Both the position numbers and the translations under genes were made by a program. Positions 61,891-64,000 of a DNA stretch of 64,000 nucleotides are shown here, one piece after another. The notes below the pieces were generated by a model. That model was not told the DNA's origin, made no database searches, and was given only the letters and a program-made list of their open reading frames with translations. This DNA is from Burkholderia catarinensis (GTDB taxonomy: Bacteria > Pseudomonadota > Gammaproteobacteria > Burkholderiales > Burkholderiaceae), in assembly GCF_001883705.2 (NCBI RefSeq), contig NZ_MDEQ02000006.1, forward strand, positions 1 to 64,000, given 5' to 3'. Numbering within the stretch: the stretch's first letter is position 1; each line of letters starts with the position of its first letter.

Positions 61891-62682
61891 ATGACGCACC
61901 CGCCCCCCAGCACGATCGCGATCACCGGCGCGGGCACCGGTATCGGCGCCGCGTGCGCGCGCCGCTTCGCCAGCCGCGGCGAGCGCGTCGTGCTGATCGG
62001 GCGGCGTCAGGCGCCGCTCGACGCGCTGGCCGCCGAAACGGGCGGCCTCGCGCTCGCCGGCGACGCCGCGAACACCGCCGACTGGGCCGGCTTCCTGCCG
62101 CGGATCGCCGAACGCTTCGGCCGCGTCGACGCGCTCGTCGCGTGCGCGGGCGGCCACGGCGTCGGCCGCGCGGACGAAACCGACGACGCGCAATGGCGCG
62201 ATGCGATGCACGCGAACCTCGACACCGCGTTCGTCAGCGCGCGCGCGTGCCTGCCCGACCTGATCGCACAGCGCGGCAGCATCGTGCTGGTCGCGTCGAT
62301 CGCGGCGCTCGCGGCCGGGCCCGGCGTATGCGGCTACACGGTCGGCAAGCACGCGCTGCTCGGGCTCGCGCGGTCGCTCGCGCGCGACTACGGGCCGCAC
62401 GGCGTGCGGGCGAATGCCGTCTGCCCGGGCTGGGTCCGCACGCCGATGGCCGACGCGGAAATGGAACCGCTGATGGCCGCGCATGGCGACACGCTCGACC
62501 GCGCGTATGCGCGCGTCAGCGCCGACGTGCCGCTGCGGCGCGCGGCCGATCCCGATGAAATCGCGGCCGTGTGCGCGTTCCTCGCGTCGCCGGATGCGTC
62601 GTTCGTCACCGGCGCGACGCTCGTCGCCGATGGCGGCGCGATGGTCGTCGACGTGCCGACGCTCGCGTTCGACAAGCTTTGA
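61891..62682 (+). CDS. SDR-family oxidoreductase
   Basis: A 263-residue short-chain dehydrogenase. Cofactor loop ITGAGTGIGAACARRF, with Arg-Arg in LIGRRQAP at the end of beta-2 favouring NADP(H). CAGGHG replaces the usual NNAG motif, the catalytic Ser is in IVLVASIAAL, and Tyr-X3-Lys is in GYTVGKHALL. The C-terminal FVTGATLVADGGAMVVD is normal. A LysR gene follows after 178 bases on the same strand. Substrate unknown. Confidence 0.9.
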   Translation: MTHPPPSTIAITGAGTGIGAACARRFASRGERVVLIGRRQAPLDALAAETGGLALAGDAANTADWAGFLPRIAERFGRVDALVACAGGHGVGRADETDDAQWRDAMHANLDTAFVSARACLPDLIAQRGSIVLVASIAALAAGPGVCGYTVGKHALLGLARSLARDYGPHGVRANAVCPGWVRTPMADAEMEPLMAAHGDTLDRAYARVSADVPLRRAADPDEIAAVCAFLASPDASFVTGATLVADGGAMVVDVPTLAFDKL

Positions 62683-62860
62683 CGCGCGCGGGCGCGCCGC
62701 TCGCGTGACGCATCGTCGCGGGTGGCGGCCGGCGTTCCGCGCCCGTCCCGCGGCACTCGACCGCCCGGCACGCACCCCCGTTAGTTTCCCGCCCCGGAAA
62801 TCCGCTACCATCGACCGATCCGGCCGCCCCGCCCGGCACCGCCTCACGGCTCTGACCTCG

Positions 62861-63907
62861 ATGAACATCCGGTTTCTTGAAACCTTCGTCTGGCTCGCGA
62901 AGCTGGAAAATTTCCGGCTCACGGCCGAGAAACTGCACACGACGCAGGCCGCCGTGTCGAGCCGCATCGCGTCGCTCGAGGAAGCATTCGACGTGCGCCT
63001 GTTCGACCGCAACACGCGCTCGGCCACGCTCACGCCCGCGGGCCGGCGCATGCTCGCCTACGCGGAGCGGATCGTGCGGCTCGACGGCGAAATGCGCCGC
63101 GACATCGATGCGGCGAGCGACGCGGGCCTGATCCGGATCGGCGTGATCGAATCGATCGTGCATAGCTGGTTCCCCGCATTGATGGCGCAACTGCGCGAGC
63201 GCTATCCGCGCCTCGACGTCGAGATCACGAGCGACACGACGCTGCACCTGATCCGCCTGCTCAGCACCGACGGCGTCGACCTGATCCTGCAGACCGACCC
63301 GGTGCCGGGCCCCGACTTCACGAACCTGCCGCTGTGCGAATTCCCGGTGCGCTGGGCCGCGAGCCCGCGCCTCGGGCTCGGCGGCCAGCCGCTCGACGTC
63401 GCGCGCCTCGCCGAATTTCCGATCATCAGCTTCTCGCGCCACTCGGGGCCGCACGCGACGATCGAGCGGCTGTTCGCGGCCGTCGAGCGGCCGGCCAGCA
63501 TCAACTGCATCACGTCGGTCGCCGCGATGATCCGCCTCGTCGCCGACGGCTTCGGCGTGGCCGCGCTGCCGCCCGCGATCATCGGGCGCGAGCTGCACGA
63601 AGGCGCGCTCGAACTGCTCGACGTCGAACCCGAATTCCCCGCGCTGCCGCTCGTCGCGACGTATCGCAGCCAGGGCCTGCCGGTTGCCGCGCGCATCGCG
63701 GAACTCGCGAGCGAAGTCGCGCGCGCGATGCCGGCCGCCGCGAGCCACGCCAAGCCGGCCGTACCGGCCGGGCCCGATAGCGTCGACGCCTCGCCCGCCC
63801 GCAAGACGGCAAAGACAAAGCCCCCTGCACAGGCGCAAGCGAAGCGCGCGACGAAAGCCGCGCCACCTGCCGCCACGCCCGCGAAACGCCGTCCGCGCCG
63901 CTCATAA
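62861..63907 (+). CDS. LysR-family regulator with basic C-terminal tail
   Basis: A 348-residue LysR-type regulator. The HTH (1-60) reads FLETFVWLAKLENFRLTAEKLHTTQAAVSSRIASLEEAFDVRLFDR, followed by the usual effector-binding domain to about residue 290 (IRIGVIESIVHSWFPALMAQL ... FGVAALPPAIIGRELHEGAL). LysR proteins normally end near 300, but here about 55 more residues form a low-complexity Ala/Pro/Lys/Arg tail (ARKTAKTKPPAQAQAKRATKAA, PAKRRPRRS) like the PAAK-type histone H1-like tails. No ribosome site is strong; the ATG at 62861 gives the standard N-terminus. Target unknown. Confidence 0.88.
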   Translation: MNIRFLETFVWLAKLENFRLTAEKLHTTQAAVSSRIASLEEAFDVRLFDRNTRSATLTPAGRRMLAYAERIVRLDGEMRRDIDAASDAGLIRIGVIESIVHSWFPALMAQLRERYPRLDVEITSDTTLHLIRLLSTDGVDLILQTDPVPGPDFTNLPLCEFPVRWAASPRLGLGGQPLDVARLAEFPIISFSRHSGPHATIERLFAAVERPASINCITSVAAMIRLVADGFGVAALPPAIIGRELHEGALELLDVEPEFPALPLVATYRSQGLPVAARIAELASEVARAMPAAASHAKPAVPAGPDSVDASPARKTAKTKPPAQAQAKRATKAAPPAATPAKRRPRRS

Positions 63908-64000
63908 GAAAACCTGTTCACCGCGAATTTGTTTTCTTGTTGGACGGGCACGGCGCGTCTTCGGGAAACTGCGGTTCCTGACACCCCCCGTCACGAGGAA

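Overview
The window is high-GC DNA (roughly two-thirds G+C by eye) with densely packed genes. It carries many LysR, AraC, LacI, MarR, HxlR and RpiR type regulators, Burkholderia-type trimeric porins, a DUF3331 protein and a DUF3156 protein. This fits a Burkholderia (cepacia-complex-like) betaproteobacterium, more likely an accessory-rich secondary chromosome than the core replicon: there are no rRNA, tRNA, ribosomal or replication genes. Assignments rest on reading the translations; no database search was run.

Layout. 1-300: end of an IS3-type insertion sequence whose orfA has an in-frame stop. 370-4142: porin, YXWGXW-repeat protein, HxlR regulator and an exported SnoaL-like protein. 4688-11069: amidohydrolase, isochorismatase-like hydrolase, two MFS carriers and a LysR regulator. 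11293-12182: relic of a VOC gene, then an SDR dehydrogenase. 12344-17546: a MarR-centred cluster with a glutathione transferase, a full-length orphan pyruvate-dehydrogenase-type E1 and a shortened E1 paralogue lacking the diphosphate-binding half; a shared palindrome TTGCAATTGCAA lies in both divergent promoter regions. 17603-24089: a tripartite RND efflux operon divergent from a SoxR-type regulator, with a textbook 19-bp-spacer promoter. 24313-26861: TetR regulator, type II NADH dehydrogenase and a DUF3331 protein. 26879-31392: dicarboxylate/amino-acid symporter, gamma-glutamyltransferase and a divergent RpiR regulator with two operator-like repeats. 31716-35302: integrase relic, an ABC importer (ATPase plus fused double permease, no binding protein) and a phosphate-permease relic.

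35553-38292: metallophosphoesterase, cupredoxin and patatin phospholipase. 38333-40830: hydroxyacid dehydrogenase with an extra C-terminal domain, and an exported alpha/beta hydrolase. 40859-43085: a lower-GC block (tag glycosylase, SDR, SnoaL-like protein, HxlR) that looks acquired. 43383-46080: ArsR regulator, old yellow enzyme, GNAT and LysE exporter. 46144-52797: hydrolase relic, PI-PLC-like protein, and a LacI-controlled carbohydrate ABC importer behind a 20-bp perfect palindrome, followed by a porin. 52964-60449: an apparent amine-degradation group (EutR-like AraC regulator, DUF3156 protein, APC permease, class III aminotransferase, FeaB-like aldehyde dehydrogenase, LuxR-type regulator). 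A repeated motif, CGCAAATCGGCAAACCG and variants, sits upstream of four of its transcription units. 60605-63907: neutral zinc metallopeptidase, SDR, and a LysR regulator with a basic Lys/Ala/Pro-rich tail.

The most interesting points are the MarR regulon with the two E1 paralogues, the four-site motif tying porin, permease, dehydrogenase and LuxR regulator together, the SoxR-driven efflux pump, and the number of partial genes stranded between intact ones.
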